This document shows positions 7,283 to 16,013 of a stretch of 25,302 bases of DNA, piece by piece. Under the pieces are notes generated by a model, which saw only the letters and a list, made by a program, of their open reading frames with translations, was not told where the DNA came from and ran no database searches. This DNA comes from an uncultured Lysobacteraceae bacterium (GTDB lineage: Bacteria > Pseudomonadota > Gammaproteobacteria > Xanthomonadales > Xanthomonadaceae): positions 1 to 25,302 of the forward strand of contig CAMLLG010000058.1 of the NCBI GenBank assembly GCA_946480825.1, given 5' to 3'. Positions within the stretch are counted from its first letter, which is position 1. Each line of letters starts with the position of its first letter. A program made the translations under genes and the position numbers.

Positions 7283-7468
7283 ACCCGAATTCGGGTTGTG
7301 GCCTTCGCCACGCTGGATGCGCTGGTAAATCTCTTCGCGATGCACGGCCACGTCTTTGGGTGCCGTGATGCCGATACGCACCTGGTTGCCTTTCACTCCG
7401 AGCACGGTGACGGTGACGGTGTCACCGATCATCAGAGTTTCGCCAACCCGGCGAGTCAGAATAAGCAT
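7265..7468 (-). CDS. csrA: Carbon storage regulator CsrA/RsmA
   Basis: A 67-residue RNA-binding protein that dimerises and binds GGA motifs in mRNA leaders, controlling translation and stability in carbon flux, motility, biofilm and virulence circuits. The sequence is typical: [15 protein letters not shown] at the N terminus (with Leu4 of the RNA-binding face), [21 protein letters not shown] with Arg44, and a short variable tail. The length is slightly above the 61 residues of E. coli. The start is preceded by GGAGA at a good distance, and that GGA could itself be a CsrA site for autoregulation (inference). It follows alaS by 172 bp on the same strand, as in most gammaproteobacteria; the gap has an AT-rich patch near 7565-7580 that could hold its own promoter. 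The two tRNA genes follow downstream. Confidence 0.97.
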   Translation of the reverse strand: MLILTRRVGETLMIGDTVTVTVLGVKGNQVRIGITAPKDVAVHREEIYQRIQRGEGHNPNSGLPQGD

Positions 7469-7640
7469 TGCATGTCTCCGTTGGCCGACTTCCCCCTCGT
7501 CGGCACCATGTCGTTGTTCCGCGACTCGTATTTCTGGCGGGGATGGATCGTATGTCGCGAACGCAATAAATAAGGATAACCGGACTGGCGCACTGTCGGG
7601 AAGCGTCTGAAGTCATGCCTTCAGATCGCGTGCCCGCCGG

Positions 7641-10304
7641 TTACCCCATCCTGTCTTTGACCCAATCCTGAATGCCGTCCAGAGCGCTGCGCAGCCGGGG
7701 ACCATCTTCGCCGCCCCCCTGGGCCATATCGGTCCGGCCACCGCCCTTGCCACCGATCTGTCCGGACACATGCGCCATCAGCTCTCCGGCCTTGATGGGT
7801 CCCAGAGCTGCGCCGCTCACGCCCGCAATAAGCGCCACTTTACCATCCGAGGCCCCCGCCAACAGTACGACCGCGTCACGGAGTTCGGCCTTGAGCCGAT
7901 CAACGGTCTCCCGCAAAGCCTTGGCATCCATGCCTTCGACCCGTGCGGCCAGGACGCGTATACCGCCGATGTCCGCGGCCGAGGCCGCCAGATCGACCGC
8001 AGCCGCCCCAGCGGCCTTGGCCTTGAGCCCTTCCAGCTCGCGCTCCAGCTTCTTCTGGCGATCGAGCAATGCGCGCAGCTTGTCGCCGATGTCGGCCGGG
8101 TTGCCGCCGAGCAGGTCGGCGGCCTCGTCGAGGCGGCGCTCTTCGTCGGCGATGTAATCCAGAGCGCCCTGCCCGGTCACGGCCTCGATCCGGCGCACGC
8201 CGGCCTGGATGCCGCCTTCGGAGACGATCTTGAACAGGCCGATATCACCGGTGCGGCGCACATGGGTGCCGCCGCACAGTTCGGTCGACGTGTCGCCCAT
8301 GCGCAGCACGCGCACGTGCTCGCCGTACTTCTCGCCGAACAGCGCCATCGCCCCGAAATCCAGCGCTTCCTGCATGCCCATGTGATGCACTTCGGCCTCG
8401 CTGTTGGCGCGAATCTCGGCGTTGACGCGGCGCTCGATCTCAGCCAGTTCGTCGGCGGTGACCGCCTGGAAATGGCTGAAGTCGAAACGCAGACGGTCGG
8501 GGGCGACCAGCGAGCCCTTCTGGGTCACGTGGGTACCGAGCACGCTGCGCAGCGCGGCATGCAGCAGGTGGGTCGCGCTGTGGTTGAGGATGGTGGCGCC
8601 ACGACGCGCGCCGTCGACCCGACCCGACAAGCGGTCGCCACGCTTGAGGCTACCGCCCGCGAGCATGCCGTCATGGCCGAAGAACTGACCGGCGAATTTC
8701 TGGGTGTCGCTCACGACGAACTCGGCCCCCTCGCCCGCCAGCGTGCCGGTGTCGCCGACCTGGCCGCCGGACTCGGCGTAGAACGGGGTACGCGCCAGGA
8801 TGACGATTGCCTCGTCGCCCGCAACGATGCTTTCCACCGGCGCGCCGTCCTTGAGCAGCGCGACGACTTCGAGGTCGTCGGCATCGAGGCGGTCGTAGCC
8901 GAGGAAATCGGTGGGCGCGAGCTGGGCGATGAGTTCGGCGGACAGAACCGTCTTTTCAGTGAAACCGCCGCCTTCCTTGCTTTTGCGCTTCTGTTCTTCC
9001 ATCCGCCGATCGTATTCGGCGACCACATCCGGCGTCAGCTCGCCCAGGCCCTTCTCGCGAAGAATGTCTGCAATGAGGTCCGGCGGGCAGCCATAGGTAT
9101 CGTGCAGGAGGAACAGCTGTTCGCCGGTGACCGTGCCGCCGTTCTGAGCGAGGTAGCCTTCAAGCCTCGCCATGCCGGCGTCGAGCGTCTGCGAGAACGC
9201 GGCCTCTTCCGCCTTCAACGCGCGCTCGATCAGCACGCGCTTCTCGGCCAACTCCGGATACGCTTCGCCCATCACATCGATCAGCGGCTGCAGCATCCGC
9301 CAGAAGTTGCCTTCCGCATTCAATGCGCCGAGTTTCCAGAGATGACGCACGGCGCGGCGAATGATCCGGCGCAGCACATAGCCACGACCGAGGTTGCTCG
9401 GCAATACGCCGTCGACGATCAGGAAGCTGCAGGCGCGGGTGTGGTCGGCGATGACGCGCAGCGATTTGTGCTCGAGATCGGCGGTATTCGTGATCGCGGC
9501 GGCGGCCTTGATCAGATGCTGGAACAGATCGATTTCGTAATTGCTGTGCACGTGCTGCAGCACGGCCGCGATGCGCTCCAAGCCCATGCCGGTGTCGACG
9601 CACGGCGCCGGCAGCGGCAGCAGGCTGCCGTCGGGCTGGCGATCGAACTGCATGAATACGTTGTTCCAGATCTCGATGTAGCGGTCGCCGTCCTCGTCGG
9701 GCGAGCCCGGCGGGCCGCCGGCGATGTGGTCGCCGTGGTCGTAGAAGATTTCGGTGCAGGGGCCGCAGGGGCCGGTGTCGGCCATCTGCCAGAAGTTGTC
9801 GGAGGCGTACGGCGCGCCCTTGTTGTCGCCGATCCGGATGATGCGGTCCGCGGGCAGGCCGATCTCCTTGTGCCAAATGTCGAAAGCTTCGTCGTCGGTG
9901 TGGTAGATCGTGACCAGCAGCTTCTCTTTCGGCAGGCCCCATGTGCCGGTCAGCAGTTCCCAGGCGTAGGCGATGGCGTCGCGCTTGAAGTAATCGCCGA
10001 AGCTGAAGTTGCCCAGCATTTCGAAGAAGGTGTGATGGCGCGCGGTGTAACCGACCTGATCGAGATCGTTGTGCTTGCCGCCGGCGCGCACGCAGCGCTG
10101 GCTGGAGACGGCGCGGGTATAGCTGCGTTTCTCGGCGCCGAGGAACACGTCCTTGAACTGCACCATGCCGGCGTTGGTGAACAGCAGGGTCGGATCGTTG
10201 CCCGGCACCAGCGGGCTCGACGGCACCACGGTGTGGCCCTTCGAGCGGAAGAATTCGAGGAAGTCGCGGCGGATGTCTGCGGTGGTTTTCGCGGTGATGG
10301 TCAT
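7641..10304 (-). CDS. alaS: Alanyl-tRNA synthetase
   Basis: This 887-residue protein charges tRNA-Ala in the cytoplasm. The class II catalytic domain starts at once ([19 protein letters not shown], then [18 protein letters not shown]). The editing domain carries the zinc/active-site residues His575 and His579 (HSATH) and Cys677 and His681 (CGGTH). The C-terminal DHHA1-type part ends with [11 protein letters not shown] and [15 protein letters not shown]. Length and motif order fit the family (about 875). It lies 147 bp downstream of recX and upstream of csrA on the same strand, the order known from Xanthomonas. No clear ribosome binding site precedes the ATG. A hairpin without a T tract lies just after its stop (7606-7625). 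Confidence 0.98.
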   Translation of the reverse strand: MTITAKTTADIRRDFLEFFRSKGHTVVPSSPLVPGNDPTLLFTNAGMVQFKDVFLGAEKRSYTRAVSSQRCVRAGGKHNDLDQVGYTARHHTFFEMLGNFSFGDYFKRDAIAYAWELLTGTWGLPKEKLLVTIYHTDDEAFDIWHKEIGLPADRIIRIGDNKGAPYASDNFWQMADTGPCGPCTEIFYDHGDHIAGGPPGSPDEDGDRYIEIWNNVFMQFDRQPDGSLLPLPAPCVDTGMGLERIAAVLQHVHSNYEIDLFQHLIKAAAAITNTADLEHKSLRVIADHTRACSFLIVDGVLPSNLGRGYVLRRIIRRAVRHLWKLGALNAEGNFWRMLQPLIDVMGEAYPELAEKRVLIERALKAEEAAFSQTLDAGMARLEGYLAQNGGTVTGEQLFLLHDTYGCPPDLIADILREKGLGELTPDVVAEYDRRMEEQKRKSKEGGGFTEKTVLSAELIAQLAPTDFLGYDRLDADDLEVVALLKDGAPVESIVAGDEAIVILARTPFYAESGGQVGDTGTLAGEGAEFVVSDTQKFAGQFFGHDGMLAGGSLKRGDRLSGRVDGARRGATILNHSATHLLHAALRSVLGTHVTQKGSLVAPDRLRFDFSHFQAVTADELAEIERRVNAEIRANSEAEVHHMGMQEALDFGAMALFGEKYGEHVRVLRMGDTSTELCGGTHVRRTGDIGLFKIVSEGGIQAGVRRIEAVTGQGALDYIADEERRLDEAADLLGGNPADIGDKLRALLDRQKKLERELEGLKAKAAGAAAVDLAASAADIGGIRVLAARVEGMDAKALRETVDRLKAELRDAVVLLAGASDGKVALIAGVSGAALGPIKAGELMAHVSGQIGGKGGGRTDMAQGGGEDGPRLRSALDGIQDWVKDRMG

Positions 10305-10451
10305 GGCTTCGGCGGCAGAAGACGGGCGCGGTGCGGATGCCGCGGACCGGCAGCGTGCCGGCGCGGAATCGAGCGAACAACCCAGGACCGCGTAGGTTAG
10401 CAGGCGTCGGCCCGTCGGGCGCAGCCGGCGGCGCGCTGGCCGAACAGCCTG

Positions 10452-10976
10452 CTAGTCCTCGTCCGGATCGAAACGGGCGGCTGCCCGGACCTGGCCGCCG
10501 GAAAAGCCGCGGCGGATCAGGAAATCGGCGGCTTTCCGCCGCACTGCGGGATCCTCGGCGCCGCCCGGGAACCGTCGGCGCACCAGATCGCGGGCGTTTT
10601 CGGTCCAGTCGCCGTCGTAGGTGTCCATCGCGATGGCGACCGCCTCCCGATCCAGCCCGTGCGTGCCCAGTTCGGCGCGGATGCGCAGCGGGCCGTAGCC
10701 ATTGTTCGCCCGGCTGCGGACCAGTTGTTCGGCGAAGCGGGCATCGTCCTGCCAGCCCTCGGCGGTCATCCTGTCCACCGCGGCCTGCGCATCCTCGGCC
10801 TGTACCCCGCGACTGGTCAGCTTGCGCGCCAGTTCCTTGCGCGAATGCTCGCGACGCACCAGCAGGCCGAGGGCGCGCTGCTGCGGGGTGAGTTCGGGGC
10901 GACGACGTTTGGCGGCCGGCTTCGCCGGCGCATCGGCGACCGCGTCGTCGTCGGGCGGCGGATCGATCTCGTGCAT
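10452..10976 (-). CDS. recX: Regulatory protein RecX
   Basis: A 174-residue RecX protein, which binds RecA filaments and limits recombinase activity. The family's three-helix repeats are visible: [25 protein letters not shown], then the [18 protein letters not shown] motif near residue 85, [17 protein letters not shown], and a C-terminal [15 protein letters not shown] repeat. An in-frame ATG at 11012 would add 12 residues; 10976 was chosen because the family tolerates only a short leader, but both are poorly supported by ribosome binding sites. In related genomes recX normally follows recA directly. Here the next gene upstream on the strand is the DUF1444 gene, and recA is not in the window. 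alaS follows, as expected. Confidence 0.9.
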   Translation of the reverse strand: MHEIDPPPDDDAVADAPAKPAAKRRRPELTPQQRALGLLVRREHSRKELARKLTSRGVQAEDAQAAVDRMTAEGWQDDARFAEQLVRSRANNGYGPLRIRAELGTHGLDREAVAIAMDTYDGDWTENARDLVRRRFPGGAEDPAVRRKAADFLIRRGFSGGQVRAAARFDPDED

Positions 10977-11019
10977 GCGGCGAGTGTAGGTCAGCCCGGG
11001 CGCGCGGGGCATGGGCGGC

Positions 11020-11859
11020 TCAGAACGGCTCCCAGCGGTCTTCGCGCAGCACGAACAGGCGATCGGTCAGCGAATAGGCAGCCTCCGCACGCATCTTCGC
11101 CGCGAGTTGGCGCAGTTGCGCCACGGCCTCGGCATCGGCGGAATCCGCGAACAACAACAGATCGCGAGCGGGCACCGCGGCCACCGGTTCTCCGCGAAGC
11201 TTTTCGCGCTCGCGCGCCCACAGGTCGGAGAACAGCAGCAGCGAGGCTTCGTAATTGCCGTCGGCGGTGACCATGTTCAGCGTTTCGCCGCGCTGCACCT
11301 CGATGCCCGGCAGCAGGCCGCGCAGATTGCGCACCGCGAGCGCGCGGAGGGCATCGCGCTCCACGCCCAATCGCTCCAGTTCTTCCGGACTGAGGTAGGC
11401 GATGTTGCTCGGCGTATCGATCGCGTAGACCACGACCAGATCGTCGTTGAGATCGTCGTAGACCTTGGCCTGCCCTTCCTTGCCCATCTGCCGCATCGAG
11501 GCTTCGATCTCGGCAAGCCAGGCGCGATCCTTGACGACCGGAATGATCGCCTCGGGACTGCGCTCCAGCCCCTTCGCCGCCTCCGCGAACGAAGCCACGA
11601 AACGGTCGATCAGATCCTCGCGGCCCTTCGGCGACTCGCCCCGGTACATCTGGTACGCGTTGTGCAGGAACGCGCTGTTGCCGCCTTCGTCGGTCATGTC
11701 GATCGCCAGTTCCAGCTCGCCGACGATCTTCACGTCGATCTCCGGCACGGACATACGCACGCGGCGCGCGACCTCCTCGGTGAAGGCTGCGGGATCCATC
11801 GGCGGGTCGACGGGTTTGCCGCCGAAGAGCGAGCGCAACGAGGACAGGAAACCCGACAT
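11020..11859 (-). CDS. DUF1444 (YtpQ/UPF0354-like) protein
   Basis: A 279-residue soluble protein without a signal peptide or membrane helices. The sequence matches the DUF1444 family as I recall it: an N-terminal segment ending [26 protein letters not shown], a middle [17 protein letters not shown], a [20 protein letters not shown] strand region, and a C-terminal [15 protein letters not shown] and [12 protein letters not shown]. No catalytic motif is apparent and the function is unknown. GGAG stands about 8 nt before the ATG. It lies 63 bp downstream of radA and 43 bp upstream of recX on the same strand, so it may share their transcript. It stands where recA would be expected, though nothing in it resembles RecA. 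Confidence 0.8.
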   Translation of the reverse strand: MSGFLSSLRSLFGGKPVDPPMDPAAFTEEVARRVRMSVPEIDVKIVGELELAIDMTDEGGNSAFLHNAYQMYRGESPKGREDLIDRFVASFAEAAKGLERSPEAIIPVVKDRAWLAEIEASMRQMGKEGQAKVYDDLNDDLVVVYAIDTPSNIAYLSPEELERLGVERDALRALAVRNLRGLLPGIEVQRGETLNMVTADGNYEASLLLFSDLWAREREKLRGEPVAAVPARDLLLFADSADAEAVAQLRQLAAKMRAEAAYSLTDRLFVLREDRWEPF

Positions 11860-11922
11860 GGACGTGCTCCGGAGGGTGGATGGAAAGAACAGCGGATGGA
11901 CGGAAACGTGGACGCGAAACAG

Positions 11923-13326
11923 TCAGTCGGCGGCGGCGTCGAGGGCATCGGCCAGACGTTCGACCGCGATCACCTCCATGCCTTTGTAAGCGTTGGCCTT
12001 GGGCGCGTTGGCCCTGGGTACGATCGCACGCTTGAAGCCGTGGGTCGCGGCTTCCTTCAGCCGCTCCTCGCCGTTGGGCACCGGGCGGATCTCGCCGGAC
12101 AGGCCGACTTCGCCGAAAGCGATGGTCTTTTCGGCCAGAGGCCGGTCGCGCAGCGACGACAGCACCGCCAGCAGCACCGGCAGATCGGCGGCGGTTTCCT
12201 GCACGCGGATGCCGCCGACCACATTCACGAACACGTCCTGATCGCCGACCATGATCCCGCCGTGACGGTGCAGCACCGCCAGCAGCATGGCGAGGCGGTT
12301 CTGTTCGAGACCGACGGCGACCCGGCGCGGATTCGACAGCGGCGACGCATCGACCAGCGCCTGCACTTCCACCATCAGCGGCCGCGTGCCCTCGCGGGTG
12401 ACCATCACGCAGCTGCCGGGCTGACGGCCGCTGCCGGACAGGAAGATCGCAGAGGGGTTAGGCACTTCGCGCAGGCCCTTGTCGCTCATCGCGAATACGC
12501 CGAGTTCGTTGACCGCGCCGAATCGATTCTTGAACGCACGCAACACCCGGAAGCGGCTGCCGCTGTCGCCTTCGAAATACAGCACGGCGTCGACCATGTG
12601 TTCGAGCACGCGCGGGCCGGCGATGCCGCCTTCCTTGGTGACGTGGCCGACGAGGAAAATCGCGGTGCCGGTTTCCTTGGCGTAGCGCACCAACCGCGCG
12701 GCGCTTTCGCGCACCTGGCTGACCGAACCGGGCGCGGCGGTCAGGGATTCGGTCCACAGCGTCTGCACCGAATCGGCGACCAGCAGTCCGGGCTGCATCT
12801 GCGAGGCCTGTTCGAGAATGCGTTCGACGCCGGTTTCGGCCAGCGCGCTCAGGCCATCGAGCGGCAACCCGAGCCGCGAAGCCCGGCCCGCGACCTGGGC
12901 CAGCGATTCTTCGCCGGTGACGTACAGCGCGGGCAACCGGCCGGCCATGCTCGCCAGCGCCTGCAGCAGCAGCGTGGATTTGCCGATGCCCGGGTCGCCG
13001 CCGATCAGGATCACCGCGCCTTCGACCAACCCGCCGCCGAGCACGCGGTCGAATTCGCCGATGCCGGTGCTTGTGCGCACGTCTTCGCGATGCAGCACGT
13101 CCTTCAGCGCGGTGACTTTCGGCGGATCGACCTTGCCGGCCCAACTGCTGCGGCGTGCGGCCGGCGATGCCGCGGCGGCCGCGGATTCCAGCACGATCTG
13201 GCTGAGCGTGTTCCAGGCCCCGCATTCGCCGCACTGCCCCTGCCATTTGCCGTGCTCGCCACCGCATTCGCCGCAGACGAAGGCGATGCGCGGTTTGGCG
13301 GCGGTCTTGCCGGGGGCTTTGCTCAT
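11923..13326 (-). CDS. radA: DNA repair protein RadA
   Basis: A 467-residue RadA (Sms), a RecA-like ATPase and DnaB-type helicase that drives branch migration during recombination. An N-terminal zinc finger (Cys18, Cys21, Cys32, Cys35) is followed by the ATPase core with Walker A GGDPGIGKST near residue 105, the RadA-specific KNRFG motif, and a C-terminal Lon-protease-like domain (SPLSNPRRVAVGLEQNR, then VVGGIRVQETAADL and GLSGEIRPV). The start at 13326 gives the normal family length (E. coli 460); the open frame runs on to 13560 but that extension is Arg-rich and unlike the family. A TACAGT box lies about 40 bp upstream and could be part of its promoter (weak). The 76-bp gap separates it from the hydroxylase gene. 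Confidence 0.96.
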   Translation of the reverse strand: MSKAPGKTAAKPRIAFVCGECGGEHGKWQGQCGECGAWNTLSQIVLESAAAAASPAARRSSWAGKVDPPKVTALKDVLHREDVRTSTGIGEFDRVLGGGLVEGAVILIGGDPGIGKSTLLLQALASMAGRLPALYVTGEESLAQVAGRASRLGLPLDGLSALAETGVERILEQASQMQPGLLVADSVQTLWTESLTAAPGSVSQVRESAARLVRYAKETGTAIFLVGHVTKEGGIAGPRVLEHMVDAVLYFEGDSGSRFRVLRAFKNRFGAVNELGVFAMSDKGLREVPNPSAIFLSGSGRQPGSCVMVTREGTRPLMVEVQALVDASPLSNPRRVAVGLEQNRLAMLLAVLHRHGGIMVGDQDVFVNVVGGIRVQETAADLPVLLAVLSSLRDRPLAEKTIAFGEVGLSGEIRPVPNGEERLKEAATHGFKRAIVPRANAPKANAYKGMEVIAVERLADALDAAAD

Positions 13327-13402
13327 GATCGATCTCGGACGGCACGAGCGCGTACTGTAGCCGCGGCCGGTCGCAGTCGGCGAGACGGCCAGCGGCACTG
13401 CA

Positions 13403-14662
13403 TCAACGCGCGACGCGAGCCTGCAGTGTCGCGGTGCCCCGCCAGGCCCACAACGCGGCCGGCAGACTGAGCGCCGCGACCACCGCAAACCCGCCGTGAA
13501 CCGCCGCAGCGGGACCCGGAAGTCCGGACAGGCGATCGAACGATGCAGGCCATGCCGCAAGCCAGAGCAGTCGCGGAATCTCGACGGCCAACGCCCACCG
13601 GCGCCCCTCCATCAACAGCCCGAGCGACAACAGCCCCGTCGTCAGGAACAGGGCATCGAGCGCCAGCAACGCTGCGCCCAGCGTCGGCGCGGCCGACAGG
13701 AAATGCACGCCCAGCGCCAGCAACAGCAGGAAATGCAGCAGGCCATACGCGCGCATCGGTCGCGACAGCGACGGGTCGTACTCGACGCGCGCGATGTCGA
13801 ATGCGGGCCTCGGAAATCGCTCGACCAGATCTGCGGGCCGCCAGCCCGGCGATGCGAACCAGACCCGCAGCTTGTCGCGCCAGCGCCGCGCGCGCCAGGC
13901 ATCTTTCGCCAGCGCCCAGTACACCTCGACGTTCGCCCAGAGCGGGTTCCAACTGCGCAACGGTGCGCGCGTGCCGTACACCGGCGGCTCATCGTCGCGT
14001 TCCTCGGCGAAGGTGCCGAACATGCGGTCCCACAGGATCAGGATGCCGCCGTAATTCCTGTCCAGATAACGCTCGTTTACCGCATGGTGGACGCGATGAT
14101 TCGAGGGCGAGGCGAACACCCGGTCGAACCAGCCCAGCTTCGGCACCAGCTCGGTATGGATCCAGTACTGGTAGATCAGATCGATCACCGCCACCACCGC
14201 GAACACTTCCACCGGCACGCCCAGCACCGCCATCGGCAGGTAGAACAGCCAGCCCAGCAATGCGCCGCTGCCGGTCTGTCGCAATGCGGTGCTGAGGTTG
14301 TAGCGCTCGCTCTGGTGGTGCACCACATGCGCGGCCCAGAGAATGCCGACCTCATGTCCCGCGCGATGCAGCCAGTAGTAGCAGAAGTCGTACAGCAGCA
14401 ACGCGCCGACCCATACCCACACGCTGTCGAGCGGCAGCGCGAACAGGGCCACGCGTTCGACCACCCATGCGTAAATTCCGATGGTCAACAATTTGGTGAA
14501 TACGCCCACAACCTGCGACAGCACCCCGAGACCGATGCTGTTGATCGAATCGTTGAGCCGATAGACCGACCGCCTCATCGCGCGCGCCGCAAGCATTTCC
14601 ACCGCCATCAGCGCGAAGAAACACGGGATCGCGACCATCATGATCGTTTCGGCCAGGGCCAT
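13403..14662 (-). CDS. AGMO/TMEM195-like membrane hydroxylase (fatty acid hydroxylase superfamily)
   Basis: A 419-residue polytopic membrane protein of the di-iron fatty acid hydroxylase/sterol desaturase superfamily. The histidine boxes are HRAGHE (99-104), HVVHH (112-116), His169 in YWIHTE, and HRVHH (189-193). The surrounding text is especially close to animal alkylglycerol monooxygenase (AGMO/TMEM195): GHEVGILWAAH, YNLSTALRQ, YQYWIHTE, then DRNYGGILILWDRMFGTF. AGMO oxidises the ether bond of alkylglycerols using tetrahydrobiopterin. Extra hydrophobic helices follow at about 320-410, as in AGMO. The ATG at 14662 lies 2 bp after the stop of the lysoplasmalogenase-like gene, so the two are likely co-translated. 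The superfamily call is firm; ether-lipid cleavage is inferred from similarity I recognise by eye and from its neighbour. A sterol or carotenoid hydroxylase is the main alternative. Confidence 0.85.
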   Translation of the reverse strand: MALAETIMMVAIPCFFALMAVEMLAARAMRRSVYRLNDSINSIGLGVLSQVVGVFTKLLTIGIYAWVVERVALFALPLDSVWVWVGALLLYDFCYYWLHRAGHEVGILWAAHVVHHQSERYNLSTALRQTGSGALLGWLFYLPMAVLGVPVEVFAVVAVIDLIYQYWIHTELVPKLGWFDRVFASPSNHRVHHAVNERYLDRNYGGILILWDRMFGTFAEERDDEPPVYGTRAPLRSWNPLWANVEVYWALAKDAWRARRWRDKLRVWFASPGWRPADLVERFPRPAFDIARVEYDPSLSRPMRAYGLLHFLLLLALGVHFLSAAPTLGAALLALDALFLTTGLLSLGLLMEGRRWALAVEIPRLLWLAAWPASFDRLSGLPGPAAAVHGGFAVVAALSLPAALWAWRGTATLQARVAR

Positions 14663-14664
14663 GG

Positions 14665-15354
14665 CTAGCGCTCCGCGACCGATTTCGCGATGCACCACTG
14701 GGCCAGCCAATAGCTGGACAGGATCAGCAACGCCGAAAAAGGAATGCCGCCGCCGAATTTGTCCCATGCCAACAGGCTGTCGCTGAGCACGAAGCACAGG
14801 CCGCCCGCGGCCGCATGGCGCACGCTGCCCGGTGTCTTATCCGCGAGTGCAGGCGTCCATGCGCGCGCCAGCGCGAGCGCCGCCATCGACGCCAGCACGA
14901 CCACATACGCAAGCACGGCGACCTTCAGATCGGCCCCGATCCGCGGCAGCAGGCCGACGAGATTCGCGCCGGCGACGACCGCGAGTAGCGCGAAGGCCCC
15001 GAGCTTCGCCTGCATCGATGATCCCGGCGCGAACGCGACGATGTAGCCGAGGTGCGCGAGCAGGAACGCGATCAGCCCGGGCACGAAGAAATCGCCCGGC
15101 AGCATCAGCAACACATCGCCGACCAGCGACAACGCCATGCTGACCAGAACGGCGACGCGATAACGCGGACCGATCGCCGGCGACAGCGAGGCCGCGAGCC
15201 AGAGAATCAGCAATGTGGTCAGCGGTTTGCCGATGTAATGCAGCCAGAGCCACTGCCCGCCCAGCCATGCGCCGGCGATGGCGGCGGCGGCCGAGATCGG
15301 AATCAGGAGCCTGAGCGGCCCCTCCATCGGAAAAGGCGAAGGACGTTGCGGCAT
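14665..15354 (-). CDS. YhhN/TMEM86-family lysoplasmalogenase-like protein
   Basis: A 229-residue inner-membrane protein with about eight hydrophobic helices. It shows the two conserved acidic motifs of the YhhN/TMEM86 family: SLVGDVLLMLP near residue 75 and LCFVLSDSLLAWDKF near 185. Animal TMEM86 proteins hydrolyse the vinyl-ether bond of lysoplasmalogens; some bacterial members have the same activity. The start at 15354 is one of two candidates: an ATG at 15327 gives 220 residues, nearer E. coli YhhN (208), and neither has a good ribosome binding site. It sits 2 bp upstream of the AGMO-like gene, so the pair could act on ether lipids. No other lipid gene adjoins it. Family fairly sure, substrate inferred. 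Confidence 0.83.
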   Translation of the reverse strand: MPQRPSPFPMEGPLRLLIPISAAAAIAGAWLGGQWLWLHYIGKPLTTLLILWLAASLSPAIGPRYRVAVLVSMALSLVGDVLLMLPGDFFVPGLIAFLLAHLGYIVAFAPGSSMQAKLGAFALLAVVAGANLVGLLPRIGADLKVAVLAYVVVLASMAALALARAWTPALADKTPGSVRHAAAGGLCFVLSDSLLAWDKFGGGIPFSALLILSSYWLAQWCIAKSVAER

Positions 15355-15444
15355 GGGCGGGACACCGGATGCGGCCGCATACGTTAGCGTACGCACCGAC
15401 GGACGTGTCTGCGATGAGCGTCGCGATCCGGCGCCGCCGATGCG

Positions 15445-15681
15445 TCAAGCCGGACGGCGCGCCCGACGCCACAGCACGTTGCGCCCGACCGTCATGGTCT
15501 CGACCTCGCCGGCGGCGAGCAGGCGTTCGAGCGCGGATCGGGTGACGATCGGCGAGACCGCGGACTCGGGCCATGCGATCCACCAGCGATGAACGCCCTC
15601 CAGCGTATCCGCGGACTCGGGTCGCGCCACCAGATGGTCGCGAATGGCGGATTCGGCGAAAGCGACGAGGCGGTCGTCCAT
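15445..15681 (-). CDS. Small hypothetical protein, possible winged helix
   Basis: I do not recognise this gene with certainty. From the ATG at 15681 it gives 78 residues: a helix-rich start (DDRLVAFAESAIRDHLVARP), then the segment ADTLEGVHRWWIAWP with two adjacent Trp, a helix SPIVTRSALERLLAAGEVE and a short strand-like end (TMTVGRNVLWRR). The helix-helix-strand order would suit a small winged-helix fold; this is inference. In-frame ATGs at 15771 and 15783 would extend it by 30-34 less regular residues; no ribosome binding site decides between them. It lies downstream of tRNA-Thr and its terminator, and 90 bp upstream of the lysoplasmalogenase-like gene on the same strand, so it could be the first gene of that transcript. 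Confidence 0.5.
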   Translation of the reverse strand: MDDRLVAFAESAIRDHLVARPESADTLEGVHRWWIAWPESAVSPIVTRSALERLLAAGEVETMTVGRNVLWRRARRPA

Positions 15682-15807
15682 GGCGAGAGGCATCGGATGC
15701 GGGAAACGATGGTAACCGGCATGCTGCACGATGCGACCGGGTCCGACGAAACGCACGCCCGGCGCGTCCATCGCACGGGGCATCGCCGCAGCACGACCGC
15801 GGAAACG

Positions 15808-15833
15808 AAAAAACCGCCCCTGAGGGCGGTTTT
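15808..15833 (-). terminator. Rho-independent terminator of tRNA-Thr
   Basis: A perfect 10-bp stem (15810-15819 with 15824-15833, AAAACCGCCC) and a 4-nt loop; on the - strand six T residues follow the GC part of the stem. It lies 11 nt after the encoded CCA of tRNA-Thr. Confidence 0.85.
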
Positions 15834-15843
15834 CGCGAAGATC

Positions 15844-15919
15844 TGGTGCCGGAAACAGGAGTCGAACCTGCGACCTACGCATTACGAATGCGCCGCTCTA
15901 CCGACTGAGCTATTCCGGC
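15844..15919 (-). tRNA. tRNA-Thr (CGT)
   Basis: A complete 76-nt tRNA on the - strand: acceptor GCCGGAA pairing with TTCCGGC, D arm GCTC-AGTCGGTA-GAGC, anticodon stem GCGCA/TGCGT with loop TTCGTAA and anticodon CGT, T loop TTCGACT, discriminator A and encoded CCA (15844-15846 on +). It reads ACG, a frequent Thr codon in a high-GC genome. Confidence 0.97.
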
Positions 15920-15962
15920 GTTTGCTGCAGCGCCCCCGGCGAAGGCCGGAAGCGGGAGGGGG

Positions 15963-15992
15963 ATTCTAGGTTTTCGCGGGGCCGGCGGTCAA
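15963..15992 (-). promoter_or_regulatory. Sigma70 promoter of tRNA-Thr
   Basis: On the - strand, TTGACC (15992-15987), an 18-bp spacer and TAGAAT (15968-15963) lie between the end of ispH and the tRNA, giving a leader of roughly 35-40 nt to be trimmed by RNase P. Confidence 0.65.
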
Positions 15993-16013
15993 TCTCGCGC
16001 CTCGATCCACGCC

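Noticed and set aside
7606..7625. Hairpin after alaS as a terminator
   Set aside because: A 7-bp stem (TCTGAAG/CTTCAGA) is present but no T tract follows on the - strand, so termination is not supported.
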